This document shows positions 34,058 to 43,902 of a DNA stretch of 64,000 nt, one piece after another. The DNA is from Levilactobacillus suantsaiihabitans (lineage in GTDB: Bacteria > Bacillota > Bacilli > Lactobacillales > Lactobacillaceae), in the NCBI RefSeq assembly GCF_004745505.1, contig NZ_RKLX01000008.1:56538-120537 (forward strand), given 5' to 3'. Position numbers and translations under genes: made by a program. Each line of letters begins with the position of its first letter. Positions within the stretch are counted from its first letter, which is position 1. The notes under the pieces were generated by a model that saw only the letters and a program-made list of their open reading frames with translations, was not told the origin of the DNA and made no database searches.

Positions 34058-34486
34058 TTATCCCTTGACCATTCGTTGCCGGTCCATACTCTTGTCCAGC
34101 CGGTTCAATAAAATCTGTAAGAGGTTGCGTTCATCCGTGGACCAGTGTTCAAAAACGTCGTCTGACAACGCCTCAAAGGCCGTATTGATATCTTCGGCCG
34201 TCGCCGTGCCCTGTTCCGTTATTGTATATACCAACTGACGTTTGTCCCGGCCAATGGCTTTCTTGGTGACCATGTTCTTAGTCACTAGTCCCTTAAGTTG
34301 ACGACTCAAGGTTGAGGTATCTAAATTGGTTTTGGCGGCTAAAATTTCTTGGGTGTTTTCACCGCCACCGATATGGTCTAGAAGCTGCCATTCGGAAACG
34401 GTCAAGTGATGTTGCTTAGTCATGCGCTGGAGCAACGTTTGTTGAACCTTACTAATGCCAATCAAGGCTGCTAAACTTGACTTCAT
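34058..34486 (-). CDS. MarR-family regulator
   Basis: A 142-residue winged-helix repressor. SEWQLLDHIGG and LDTSTLSRQLKGLVTKNMVTKKAIGRDKRQLVYTITEQG form the MarR DNA-binding helix and wing (the wing's DKRQ motif is intact). The start ATG 34486 follows AAGGAGTGAGG; the longer open frame upstream is not translated. It is divergent from rqcH, with a 199-base shared intergenic region. Confidence 0.85.
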   Translation of the reverse strand: MKSSLAALIGISKVQQTLLQRMTKQHHLTVSEWQLLDHIGGGENTQEILAAKTNLDTSTLSRQLKGLVTKNMVTKKAIGRDKRQLVYTITEQGTATAEDINTAFEALSDDVFEHWSTDERNLLQILLNRLDKSMDRQRMVKG

Positions 34487-34685
34487 GGGGTCCTCACTCC
34501 TTTTGATTGTATTGTACAACGATTTGGTTGTTGACCACAAGTAGCAATCTGGTGATTTTGACCGATTTAATCGCGAAATCCGAATGATCTTCTTTGCACT
34601 TCCGCGATCAGGCCGGTATACTTTAACTTGTGCCGTTTTTTTCGAATTCAAAATAAATCTATTTATAGAAAGGTGTTGTTCCGCG

Positions 34686-36392
34686 ATGTCATTTGATGGT
34701 TCTTTCACCCACGCCATGGTCCACGAGCTGAGTCAAACGCTCACGACCGGCCGGATCAGTAAGATCAACCAGCCCTACGCCAACGAAATCGTGTTGACGG
34801 TGCGGGCTAACAGCCACAATTATCCCATCCTGTTGTCGGCCAATCCGACTTACGCGCGGATCCAAGTCACCCAGATTCCGTACGTCAATCCGCCGGTCCC
34901 CACGAACTTTACCATGATCCTGCGGAAGTATTTGCAGGGCGCCATCCTCAAGGAAGTCAGTCAGGTGGCCAACGACCGGGTCGTGCATTTACACTTCACG
35001 TCTCGAAACGAACTGGGAGATCAACAAGAACTCCTGTTGATCATTGAGATCATGGCGCGCCACAGCAACGTGATCTTGGTCGACAGCTCGTCCATGAAGA
35101 TCTTGGATGCCATTAAGCACGTCGGTTCCGATCAGAACCGCTACCGGCTCCTGTTACCCGGGGCCCAGTACATCCAACCTCCTAAGCAAGACCTCAGCGA
35201 CCCGTTTGCGGGGGCCCGTGATGACCTGGACCAAACGATTCGGGAATTTCCCAACCAAGAGGTTCTCGCCCACGCCCTGCAGCAGCAGTATCAAGGCTTA
35301 GGCAAGGATACGGCGGCCGCCTTAGCCGCCAAGCTCCACGAAACTGGCGACCACGCCACACAATTTACGGACTTCTTCGCCGGCTTCGATCAGCCGCAAC
35401 CCACGTTAGCCATCTCGCCGAAGAATAAGACCAGTTTCACCGCCTTTCCGTACCCCACTGCCGGCACGCAACAGTCTGCCGCCACGTTGAGCGAACTCCT
35501 GGACACCTACTATCAGGACAAGGCCGAACGGGACCGGGTCCAACAGCAAGGCAGTGTCTTGATTCGGGTCGTGCGTAACGAGCTCAAAAAGAACCGCACC
35601 AAGCTCAAGAAGCTCCAAAAGACGCTGGCGGCCACGAAGAATGCCGATGAGTACCGGATCAAGGGTGAGATCTTAACGACCTACCTGAACCAAGTCCAAC
35701 GGGGGCAAACGGAAGTGTCCCTACCGAACTTCTACGATGACAATAAGCCGCTTAAGATCAAGCTGTCCAACCAGTTATCCGCTAATCAAAACGCCCAGAA
35801 GTACTTCAAACGCTACCAAAAGGCCAAAAACGCGGTCACCTACGTCAACGAACAGCTCAAGATCACCCAGGCCGACGTGGACTACTTCACCAACATCATG
35901 GCTCAGATCGAACTGGCGGCGCCTAAGGACCTGGTCGATATTCGCTTGGAGCTGCAACAAGGCGGTTATTTGCGGGACCACGACCACCAAAAGAAGGCCA
36001 AGAAGCAACGCCGGCAAAAGGTCAGCAAGCCAGACCGCTTCACGGCCAGTGACGGCACCAAGATCTCTGTCGGGAAAAACAACCTGCAAAACGATCAGCT
36101 GAGCCTGCACACGGCCAAGCGCACCGACATCTGGCTGCACGTGAAGGACATGCCGGGGTCACACGTGATCATTCACGCCGACCACCCCAGCGACGCCACC
36201 ATCATGGAGGCCGCTAACCTGGCCGCCTACTTCTCCAAGGGGCGCGACTCCAGTAACGTGCCCGTCGACTATCTACCCGTCAAGCGGCTACACAAGCCCA
36301 ACGGTGCCAAACCCGGTTACGTGATTTTCACGGGTCAGCGTACCGTGTACGTGACGCCGCAAAGCGATTTGGTCGAAAAATTAGCGGATTAA
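34686..36392 (+). CDS. rqcH: Ribosome quality control factor RqcH (NFACT family, FbpA-like)
   Basis: A 568-residue NFACT protein that recruits tRNA-Ala to stalled 50S subunits and adds C-terminal alanine tails. The NFACT-N domain begins MSFDGSFTHAMVHELSQTL and contains RISKINQP. A coiled-coil middle follows (LKKNRTKLKKLQKTLAATKN), then NFACT-R with the family motif KRTDIWLHVKDMPGSHVII. Length equals the B. subtilis homologue. These proteins were earlier called fibronectin-binding proteins. ATG 34686 follows AAAGGTG. Confidence 0.92.
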   Translation: MSFDGSFTHAMVHELSQTLTTGRISKINQPYANEIVLTVRANSHNYPILLSANPTYARIQVTQIPYVNPPVPTNFTMILRKYLQGAILKEVSQVANDRVVHLHFTSRNELGDQQELLLIIEIMARHSNVILVDSSSMKILDAIKHVGSDQNRYRLLLPGAQYIQPPKQDLSDPFAGARDDLDQTIREFPNQEVLAHALQQQYQGLGKDTAAALAAKLHETGDHATQFTDFFAGFDQPQPTLAISPKNKTSFTAFPYPTAGTQQSAATLSELLDTYYQDKAERDRVQQQGSVLIRVVRNELKKNRTKLKKLQKTLAATKNADEYRIKGEILTTYLNQVQRGQTEVSLPNFYDDNKPLKIKLSNQLSANQNAQKYFKRYQKAKNAVTYVNEQLKITQADVDYFTNIMAQIELAAPKDLVDIRLELQQGGYLRDHDHQKKAKKQRRQKVSKPDRFTASDGTKISVGKNNLQNDQLSLHTAKRTDIWLHVKDMPGSHVIIHADHPSDATIMEAANLAAYFSKGRDSSNVPVDYLPVKRLHKPNGAKPGYVIFTGQRTVYVTPQSDLVEKLAD

Positions 36393-36427
36393 GCCACTAT
36401 TTGCTAGATACAACTAATTTCAATTCT

Positions 36428-36468
36428 AAAAAACGCGTCGCACCATTAAGTTGGTACGACGCGTTTTT
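36428..36468 (+). terminator. Terminator after rqcH
   Basis: AAAACGCGTCG pairs with CGACGCGTTTT (inner ACCA/TGGT), followed by T residues. Confidence 0.9.
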
Positions 36469-36489
36469 GTTAGTTACAAGTTGTTTAAT

Positions 36490-36683
36490 AGCGGTAAAAA
36501 GAGTCGCTTGCCGCCTACCGTCCGCCAAAAATGAGTTGGAACGCTGGGACAGGTCAAGCCACAGGACGGTCTCGATTCCTCGCCTTGAACCAAAGGGTAC
36601 GTCCCTAAATGGCCTCATGGCCGAAACGTGCACCAACAGGCAACTGGTTCCGCTTAACCGCCCGTTGGTGCACTCTTGCTTCT
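36490..36683. repeat. Dispersed intergenic repeat, copy D (longest)
   Basis: About 190 bases with no gene. Landmarks in order are GCCGCCTACCGTCCGCCAA, TTGGAACGC, GGACGGTCTCG, CCTCGCCTTGAACC, GAAACGTGCACCAACAGGCA and CGCTTAACCGCCCG. Inverted segments GTGCACCAAC / GTTGGTGCAC (36629 and 36664) could fold. Related copies occur at 20.6, 26.5, 28.55 and 43.7 kb. Confidence 0.7.
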
Positions 36684-39260
36684 TTAAATCGTCCGATTAA
36701 TGATCTGGTCCAACTCGGCGGTGTCACTCAGGTTGGTCAGCGTTAACGCCTCGCTTGACCCAAAGGCGATGGTGGCGCCCACCTCCTGGTCCGTGCTGCC
36801 GGGGCGGTTCAAGACGTGCAGTTGGCGGAACGGGAAGGCCGCGTTCATCAGGGCCACGCGATTGCTATTAATGTCGATGGTAATTTTGGCCAGCTCATCG
36901 TCATCCAGCGTGCCAATGTGTTGCCGCGTTAACATGCGGACCCAGTTGACGCCCGTGACCTTGCTCAAAAAGGCCATCTCCGTCAACCGCGTCGGCCGCA
37001 CGCCCACCACCTTGAGCTGCGCAGAATCAGGACCCTTAGGAGCAAATAAGACCTGGATCATCCCCGTCACCTGCCGCTCACTGACGGCTTGTTTGGCCGC
37101 CTCGACCAGGTTATTGCGCTTGGCCTTAGGCAGTTCGGCCGGCATGCGAAAGGCCGTGACCTGGGACAAGGCCTTGTTCATCCCCGGGGCGATCATGTCC
37201 ATGACCCCGACGGCCACCTTCTGCTGACCATGAACGAACAGGCTGACGCCAATCGTCGCCATCTTGGGCGCGGGCTCACCGGTCTCTTGATCTGGCGGCA
37301 AGACATGCAGGTTCACGTCATCGAGCTTGCCCAATTCACGCGTCAGGTAGTGCCGGTTGCCCGGGACAATCACGATGTCCGGGTGCTCCACTTGAATCAC
37401 GTTGAGCACATCCCCCAGCTGAATCGGGTCGACGTATTGCTTGTCGGAAAATTCTGGTGCCACGCCCACCGCGTTGGGATTGGTGTTCATCAAAATCGTG
37501 TGATAACCGGCGCGCTTCAGCTGCTTCAACATTTCCGTGGTGAAGTATTCCGCCGCGGAATTAGGCCCTAACTGATTGCCGCCACGGCCCAAGACCAGTG
37601 CGGTCCGGTCGCCCAGCGGCTGACTTTCGTTTTCATACTCGAAGGTACTGTAGTAACCACTCAGGTCCTCGGGAAATTCCCCCGCGGTCGGTTCGATCAT
37701 CTTGTAGGTCGGCATGATCTTGGCACTGGCAGACAATTGCCGAATCGCGGCGGTGTCCGTTTGCCAGATGCGGGCGATCATCCCGTCCCCAAAACCAAAG
37801 TAGCGGGCGCGTTGGAGCACGTCGACGTCCAGCGGATGGCTTTGGATCTGTTCTTCAATCGTTAACAAGTGTCGTAATTTGACGAAATAGTAGTTGTCGA
37901 TCTTGGTCAATTCGCTCAGTTCGTCGGGCGCGTACCCCCGCCGCAGTGCTTCGATCAGCACCAAGATGCGGTTGGCCAACGGGTGGATCAGCTGGCGGAT
38001 CATTTCACCGTCGCTAAGATTGCTGACGGACGGCAAGACGTCTCGCGGCGAGAACTGCGAGCTACGGACCGACTTGAGCATGGCCTCTTCTACGGAACGA
38101 CCAATGCCGACCGTGGAGCCCACCGCCTTCATCACGGTGTCCAAATGCTGGTCGGCGTCGGGAACCTCTTGAAACGGCCACAGTGGGATGCGCACGCTGA
38201 CGTGGTCGATCGTGGGTTCCATGATGGCCGTTTGCTTGGTGAAGCGGCTCGGCAATTTCACGTCGACCAGGCGTTGTCCCAGCAATAAGGCCCCGGTCAC
38301 CAGCGCGATTGGGTAACCCGACGTCCGGGCCGCCAACGCCACGCCTCGTGAGAAGTACGGCGCAATCTTGGTGACGTAGAAATGTTGATTATCCGGATTG
38401 AGGGCAAAATGGAGGTGTAAGACCCCCACGATACTCAGCTCCGCGGCGATGCGAAAGGTCACGTCGCGCAAGTCTTGGTACTCGCGGTCGTTGAGCGTCT
38501 GCGGGGGGGCCACAACGATGGAGTCCCCGGAGTGGATGCCGATGGGATCGACATTTTCCAGCCCGCTGATCAACACGGCGGTCCCGGCACCGTCGCGGAC
38601 GGCCACCATTTCAATTTCCTTATAGCCGACCACGCTGCGCTCCAGGGTGCATTGGTCAAAGCGTGACTGCTGGAAGCCCTGGTTCAAAGCCGTCACCATG
38701 TCATCGACGTTTTCACAGATGGTCCGGTTGGTGTCTAGGCGCGGGGCGACCGGCTTGACGATCAGTGGGAAGCCAATCGTGTCGACTAACCCCATGGCTT
38801 CATCGACGGTCGCCACGATCTGGGCCTCGATGACCGGCTCGTGGATCTCCTTTAACGTCGTGTTCAAGGCGGCCGGATTGTTGATCTGACGCAGCGTTGA
38901 CGCGGGCATCCCCAGAATCGTGATGCCATAGCGGCCAATATCGCCATTTTCAATCAGTTCTTGGGCGATGCGAATGCCCAGCAATCCCCCCAGTGACGGC
39001 AAGATGGCGTCCGGCTGGTCTTTTTCAATGATGTGGCGGACGTTAGCCGTCGTGACCGCCTGGACGTACATGTTGGTCGGCTGGATCTCTTCTAAGGCCA
39101 CCGAAAACGGGTTGTTGTCGATAATCAGCGTGCGGACCCCGTGCTTTTTAAATTCGGTAATGATCTGCACGGTGGCACTGTCCAGCTCCGTTTCATGGCC
39201 AATCTCGGTCGGTCCCCCGCCGATGATCAAGACTTTTTGAATATCATTCAAATTTGGCAA
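36684..39260 (-). CDS. Degenerate carbamoyl-phosphate synthase large-subunit homologue
   Basis: An 858-residue CarB homologue; real CarB is about 1060-1070. The fold is traceable (VLIIGGGPTEIGHETELDSA, LENVDPIGIHSGDSIVVAP, GYPIALVTGALLLG) but catalytic motifs are gone. The metal-binding EMNPR is KIAPY (298-302), RPSFTxGGxGGG is KPVAPRLDTNR, and GGQTALN is GGLLGIR. In the second half most of the ATP-grasp A domain is missing, EVNPR reads GVRPTR, and the C-terminal MGS allosteric domain is absent. TTG 39260 follows GGGAGGG, two bases after carA*. The reading frame is intact, so it is kept as a protein rather than decaying. Confidence 0.85.
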   Translation of the reverse strand: MPNLNDIQKVLIIGGGPTEIGHETELDSATVQIITEFKKHGVRTLIIDNNPFSVALEEIQPTNMYVQAVTTANVRHIIEKDQPDAILPSLGGLLGIRIAQELIENGDIGRYGITILGMPASTLRQINNPAALNTTLKEIHEPVIEAQIVATVDEAMGLVDTIGFPLIVKPVAPRLDTNRTICENVDDMVTALNQGFQQSRFDQCTLERSVVGYKEIEMVAVRDGAGTAVLISGLENVDPIGIHSGDSIVVAPPQTLNDREYQDLRDVTFRIAAELSIVGVLHLHFALNPDNQHFYVTKIAPYFSRGVALAARTSGYPIALVTGALLLGQRLVDVKLPSRFTKQTAIMEPTIDHVSVRIPLWPFQEVPDADQHLDTVMKAVGSTVGIGRSVEEAMLKSVRSSQFSPRDVLPSVSNLSDGEMIRQLIHPLANRILVLIEALRRGYAPDELSELTKIDNYYFVKLRHLLTIEEQIQSHPLDVDVLQRARYFGFGDGMIARIWQTDTAAIRQLSASAKIMPTYKMIEPTAGEFPEDLSGYYSTFEYENESQPLGDRTALVLGRGGNQLGPNSAAEYFTTEMLKQLKRAGYHTILMNTNPNAVGVAPEFSDKQYVDPIQLGDVLNVIQVEHPDIVIVPGNRHYLTRELGKLDDVNLHVLPPDQETGEPAPKMATIGVSLFVHGQQKVAVGVMDMIAPGMNKALSQVTAFRMPAELPKAKRNNLVEAAKQAVSERQVTGMIQVLFAPKGPDSAQLKVVGVRPTRLTEMAFLSKVTGVNWVRMLTRQHIGTLDDDELAKITIDINSNRVALMNAAFPFRQLHVLNRPGSTDQEVGATIAFGSSEALTLTNLSDTAELDQIINRTI

Positions 39261-39262
39261 GT

Positions 39263-40342
39263 TTATCCCTCCCGGCGTGCTGTCATAGCTTCCATAAATT
39301 CATCAAATAAGTCGCGGCTCTCGTGGGGCCCCGGGGCGCCGTCCGCAAAGAACTGCACGGAAAATGCCGGGTAATCCCGGTGGCGCAGACCCTGCACGGT
39401 CCCGTTGATGAGATCGACGTAGGTGGTGATCAGCCGATTGCGGTCAATGGACTTGGCGATGACCGCGTAGCCTTGCCCCTGCGTCGCGTAGATGATGTCG
39501 TTGGTGATGATCCGGCGAATCGGGTGACTACTGCCGTGATACTCGACCGGCAGCATGGTCAGTTCCGCCCCGTTGGCCAGGGCAAATAATTCGTGCCCCA
39601 GCCCAATTGCAAAGAGCGGAATCTCGGCTTGGACCGTGCGAATCATGTCTAAGACCCCGTCACCCAGATCTAGCGGCGAGCCCGGTCCGGTCGACAATAA
39701 CACCCCGTCCGGATCCAAGTTCAAGACGTCTTGGGCGCTGGCCGTCCACGGTAGGACCGTGACGTTGCACCGGCGCTCCGACAATTGCCGCAAGATCCCG
39801 TGCTTGAGCCCAAAGTCGATGACCACGACATTTTTACCGGTATCCGGGTTGGGATACGGCTTGGGCGTGGCCACCTGGTCCACTTGCCGGTTGGTCAAGA
39901 CCGTGGCGTTCAGTTGGTCAAAGGCGTGCGCATCGGCCACGTCGACGATACTGCCCTTCATCGGCCCGTCGACGTCGCGGAGCTTACGGATCAAATGCCG
40001 CGTATCGATGCCACTGATACCGGGAATGTTGTGTTGCTGGAGAAATTCATCCAGCGATAGCCGCGACAACCGGTTGGTCGAGATATTCGTGACGTCTCTG
40101 ACGACCATCCCCTTGGCCGTGGGCAAAATGGATTCATAACTATCGTGGTTGATGCCCACGTTACCAATGGCCGGTTGCGCAAAGATAATGATTTGGTTGT
40201 GATAGATTTGATCGGTAATCGTTTCTTGATAGCCTAACAGATTTAAATTGGAGATGACCTCTCCGCTCGTAGTGGCGCCGGCACCAAAGCCCTCACCGGC
40301 GTAGGCCGAGCCGTCTTCTAAAATTAAATAGCGTTTTGCCAT
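39263..40342 (-). CDS. Degenerate carbamoyl-phosphate synthase small-subunit homologue
   Basis: A 359-residue CarA homologue of normal length. N-terminal ILEDGSAYAGEGFG and GISGIDTRHLIRKLR and the glutaminase scaffold (VVVIDFGLKHGILRQL, STGPGSPLD) are conserved. The catalytic triad is not: the cysteine of GICLGHQ is glycine (Gly247 in AIGLGHE), and the His and Glu of VQYHPEA are Phe332 and Asp334 in VQFFADGAPGP. It should not hydrolyse glutamine. ATG 40342 follows AAAGGGG. It lies between pyrR and carB* in one operon. Confidence 0.88.
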   Translation of the reverse strand: MAKRYLILEDGSAYAGEGFGAGATTSGEVISNLNLLGYQETITDQIYHNQIIIFAQPAIGNVGINHDSYESILPTAKGMVVRDVTNISTNRLSRLSLDEFLQQHNIPGISGIDTRHLIRKLRDVDGPMKGSIVDVADAHAFDQLNATVLTNRQVDQVATPKPYPNPDTGKNVVVIDFGLKHGILRQLSERRCNVTVLPWTASAQDVLNLDPDGVLLSTGPGSPLDLGDGVLDMIRTVQAEIPLFAIGLGHELFALANGAELTMLPVEYHGSSHPIRRIITNDIIYATQGQGYAVIAKSIDRNRLITTYVDLINGTVQGLRHRDYPAFSVQFFADGAPGPHESRDLFDEFMEAMTARREG

Positions 40343-40366
40343 GCAAAATCGGCCCCTTTACCCGTT

Positions 40367-40930
<564 letters not shown>

Positions 40931-40937
40931 TTAGCGT

Positions 40938-40992
40938 AAGTGCAGGAAACGGGCGCGTTTCTTCGGCAAAATGGTGAAGAAACCCGCCCGCC
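40938..40992 (-). promoter_or_regulatory. Stem-loop between rluD and pyrR
   Basis: On the minus strand GGGCGGGTTTCTTC can pair with GAAGAAACGCGCCC around an 11-base loop. No T run follows, so it is not a simple terminator. It could be part of a pyr attenuator or a processing structure. I did not find a clear PyrR-binding loop in it. Confidence 0.5.
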
Positions 40993-41035
40993 TGATTCGG
41001 CAAACCCGTTTATCTTTGTGTTTAGCTTAAAAAAA

Positions 41036-41959
41036 CTAGATTGCTTTGTCAACCGGTAATCCGGCTTGTTGGCGTAAATGTCGGACCGCCTTGGCAAAGT
41101 TTTCCGGCACCGGGGCCCTAAAGGTCAGCTGCTCGCCCGTCGTGGGTTGCTTAAAGCCCAGTTCCCGTGCGTGGAGAAATTGCCCGGCGCCTTTCAACGT
41201 CTTCTTGGGACCGTACAAGGGGTCGCCTGCGACCGGATGGTTGATGTAGGCCATGTGGACGCGAATTTGATGCGTCCGGCCCGTTTCCAAGCGACAGGCC
41301 ACCAAGGTGTAATTGCCGTAGCGTTCCAGTACCCGAAAATGCGTGATGGCCGGTCGACCATCCGCCACGACCGCTTGTTTCTTGCGGTCCTTAGGTGAAC
41401 GGCCCAGCGGCGCGTTGATGGTGCCATTTTCTTCCTTGAAGTTGCCGTGAACGATGGCCACGTATTCCCGCAGATTGGTCTTGGCCTGAAGTTGCGCCGA
41501 CAGACTTTGGTGGGCGTGGTCATTTTTAGCGACCATCAGTAGGCCCGACGTGTCCTTGTCGATACGGTGGACGATGCCCGGCCGCAGCGTCCCGTTGATG
41601 CTGGACAGTGGGCTGTGGTACAGCAGGGCGTTGACCAACGTGTGGTTGGGGTGGCCTGGTGCGGGGTGAACGACCATCCCCTGGGGCTTATTGACCACCA
41701 GCACGTCGTCGTCTTCGTACACGATGTCTAACGGGATGTTTTCCGGTTCTAAGTCCAGCGGTTCCGGATCCGGCAAGGCCACGTGAATGGTCGCACCGAC
41801 CTTGGGCTTGTCCTTGGGCTTGGCGGCCTGTCCATCCACCGTGATCTGCCCGGCCTCGATGGCGTTCTTTGCCTGGGAGCGCGAAATCGTGGCCACGTTA
41901 TCCGCCACTAATTTATCCAACCGCTCCGTTGTCGTCACTTGAAATTCTGATTCTTGCAT
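41036..41959 (-). CDS. RluD-family 23S rRNA pseudouridine synthase
   Basis: A 307-residue pseudouridine synthase. An N-terminal S4 RNA-binding domain (RLDKLVADNVATISRSQAKNAI) is followed by the catalytic domain with GIVHRIDKDTSGLLM (catalytic Asp in RIDKDT) and LETGRTHQIRVHMAYI. It probably modifies the helix 69 region like RluD, although paralogues exist. Its start overlaps the lspA stop by one base, the usual lspA-rluD arrangement in lactobacilli. Confidence 0.9.
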   Translation of the reverse strand: MQESEFQVTTTERLDKLVADNVATISRSQAKNAIEAGQITVDGQAAKPKDKPKVGATIHVALPDPEPLDLEPENIPLDIVYEDDDVLVVNKPQGMVVHPAPGHPNHTLVNALLYHSPLSSINGTLRPGIVHRIDKDTSGLLMVAKNDHAHQSLSAQLQAKTNLREYVAIVHGNFKEENGTINAPLGRSPKDRKKQAVVADGRPAITHFRVLERYGNYTLVACRLETGRTHQIRVHMAYINHPVAGDPLYGPKKTLKGAGQFLHARELGFKQPTTGEQLTFRAPVPENFAKAVRHLRQQAGLPVDKAI

Positions 41960-42423
41960 TAATGAGCCTCCCGGCGATCGGTCACATACACGCCGATCGC
42001 GATTAAAATCACGCCGACCGTCAAACAGCTGTCGGCAAAGTTAAAGATGGGGAAATTGATGAAGTCGAGCTGAAACATGTCGACCACGTACCCCTGTGTC
42101 AAGCGATCGATGAAGTTGCCCAGGGTCCCGGCCATCATCAAGGCCAACCCCAGTTCTTCGATCCAGTGGTCCCCCTGACGCCGATACTGCCAAAAGAAGT
42201 ACCCCATGATGCCCAGGGCAATCACGGCGATCACCGTAAAGAACCACATCTGGCCCTGTAAAATACTCCAGGCCGCACCATTGTTGCGCAAATGGGTCAG
42301 TGACAGGAGCCCGGGAATCAAGGGGTGCTCGCCCCCTAAGGCGATGTTGGCCACCACCGCGTGCTTGATCCACTGGTCAATGACCACCAGTAGCACGATT
42401 AAAAGTGTATCTGCAATCAGCAT
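41959..42423 (-). CDS. lspA: Lipoprotein signal peptidase
   Basis: A 154-residue membrane aspartic protease with four helices that removes signal peptides from diacylglyceryl-prolipoproteins. The catalytic aspartates are in GNFIDRL and FNFADSCLTVG, and HLRNNGAAWS is the conserved substrate-binding segment. I choose ATG 42423 behind AAAGGTG; the longer upstream frame adds an unrelated tail. First gene of the lspA-rluD-pyrR-carA*-carB* operon. Confidence 0.92.
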   Translation of the reverse strand: MLIADTLLIVLLVVIDQWIKHAVVANIALGGEHPLIPGLLSLTHLRNNGAAWSILQGQMWFFTVIAVIALGIMGYFFWQYRRQGDHWIEELGLALMMAGTLGNFIDRLTQGYVVDMFQLDFINFPIFNFADSCLTVGVILIAIGVYVTDRREAH

Positions 42424-42657
42424 AAAGTCCGGAACACCTTTCCTATAAGTCGTTACCGAAAAGTATACCAGAAAATGGCGGCTTTCGGCGGTTTCTAGCT
42501 GAGAAAAATAATTTGGTGGCGGTGTTTTTTTAATTTTGCCTAAGTTCTGCATGCCGGGTCACTAAAGCTGGGGAGATTTCGTTCGTAACCGTCTTAAACC
42601 AGCTTGACAGCGCTGGCACAAAGTTTCATAGTGACCTTACAAACTGGAGGTCTTTTC

Positions 42658-43404
42658 ATGGAATTTAACGTTCAACGCGACGGCTTAACTCTGGCCGGCA
42701 TTTACGAACCCGCCGACCAGCCAACCGGCACCATCGCCATTTTGATGCACGGCTTTACCGATGACCGGGGCTACACGTCTTCTGCCCTATTGGTCCAGTT
42801 GGCGGCGCGGTTGCGAGCCATTGGCGTGGGCACCGTGCGGTTTGACTTCAACGGTCACGGCCACAGCGACGGCCACTTCGTCGACATGACCGTGTTAAAT
42901 GAGATTGCGGACGCCCAGGCTGTCTTAACGGCGGTCCAAACGCGCTTGCATCCCCAACGCATTGATTTGCTTGGCCACTCGCAAGGCGGGGTCGTCGCCA
43001 GCATGTTGGCCGGCTACGCAGCCGACGCCATCCACAAGTTGGTCTTGCTAGCCCCGGCCGCGACCCTAAAGGACGACGCCATTGCCGGCCACACCCGCGG
43101 ATTGGTGTACGATCCCCACCACATCCCGGCCACCCTACCGTTGAACGATACCCTGACGTTAGGTGGCTTTTACTTGCGCACGGCCCAGCTGTTGCCCATC
43201 TACGAAACGGCGCAGGCCTTCACCGGTCCCGTGTGCCTGATCCATGGCGACGCCGACCAGATTGTGGACCCCATCGCGTCAAAACGCTACCACGACGTCT
43301 ATCAGGACAGTACCTATCACCTGTTGCCCGGCGCCAGTCACGGACTGGACGGCCAGGCGCGGGCAACGGTGCTGGACCTGGCAACGGCCTTTGTTCAAGA
43401 TTAA
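42658..43404 (+). CDS. Alpha/beta hydrolase (serine aminopeptidase S33-like)
   Basis: A 248-residue cytoplasmic hydrolase with no signal peptide. The nucleophile elbow is GHSQGGVVAS (about residue 105), the oxyanion region MHGFTDDRG, the acid residue in IHGDADQIVD and the histidine in GASHGLDG. It resembles feruloyl-esterase-like lactobacillar esterases. ATG 42658 follows CTGGAGG. It is divergent from lspA. Confidence 0.86.
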   Translation: MEFNVQRDGLTLAGIYEPADQPTGTIAILMHGFTDDRGYTSSALLVQLAARLRAIGVGTVRFDFNGHGHSDGHFVDMTVLNEIADAQAVLTAVQTRLHPQRIDLLGHSQGGVVASMLAGYAADAIHKLVLLAPAATLKDDAIAGHTRGLVYDPHHIPATLPLNDTLTLGGFYLRTAQLLPIYETAQAFTGPVCLIHGDADQIVDPIASKRYHDVYQDSTYHLLPGASHGLDGQARATVLDLATAFVQD

Positions 43405-43838
43405 AAGCTATCTCATGTACTAAAAGCTAGTGGAACGCATCGCTTCGATGGGGATTACCTGGCAGCTAACTTAGCCACCATCCTCGTAGTTTGAACAGCT
43501 TTTATGGCTGTGTCAGAGTTAATCAATCACCTGCTGGAACTCGCAATTGACGTAGATAACTGCCCTTGTCAGCTCAAAATTGGCCTGCGTAGCAATCTTT
43601 ACTGACAAGTCACCCACGTAGCCGATAGTTCGCCAACTATGCGTTCAGCCGTGGGAGTTTTCTTAGCGGCGAACTGGGCCGGTTAGAAAACTGGCGTCTT
43701 TGAGACGTGGGCTTCGGCTCAAAGCGAGGCGACGAGACCGCCCTTTGGCTCGTCCCGTCCGCCCACCGCGTTCCAATGCATAGTTGGCGAACGGCAAGGC
43801 GGCCAGCACCGACCGTGTTGCCAACTTCGGCTAAAATC
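43405..43838. repeat. Intergenic region with dispersed repeat copy E
   Basis: About 430 bases without a gene. The reverse complement of 43685-43805 carries CCGCCTTGCCGTTCGCCAA, TTGGAACGCGG, GGCGGTCTCG, CCTCGCTTTGAGCC and CACGTCTC, the same order as copy D. TTCGCCAACTATGC at 43629 and its inverse GCATAGTTGGCGAA at 43778 border the unit and could fold back on each other. Confidence 0.7.
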
Positions 43839-43875
43839 CAAAACGGACCCGAGGAAAACTCCCCGAGTCCGTTTT
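43839..43875 (-). terminator. Terminator of fhs
   Basis: Stem AAAACGGAC / GTCCGTTTT with inner G/C pairing, followed on the minus strand by GGATTTTAG. It ends 28 bases from the fhs stop. Confidence 0.85.
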
Positions 43876-43902
43876 GCGTCTTACATATCAGTTGTTATCA
43901 GT

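Noticed and set aside
36401..36700. 99-codon plus-strand ORF after rqcH
   Set aside because: It crosses the rqcH terminator and dispersed repeat copy D and has no ribosome binding site.
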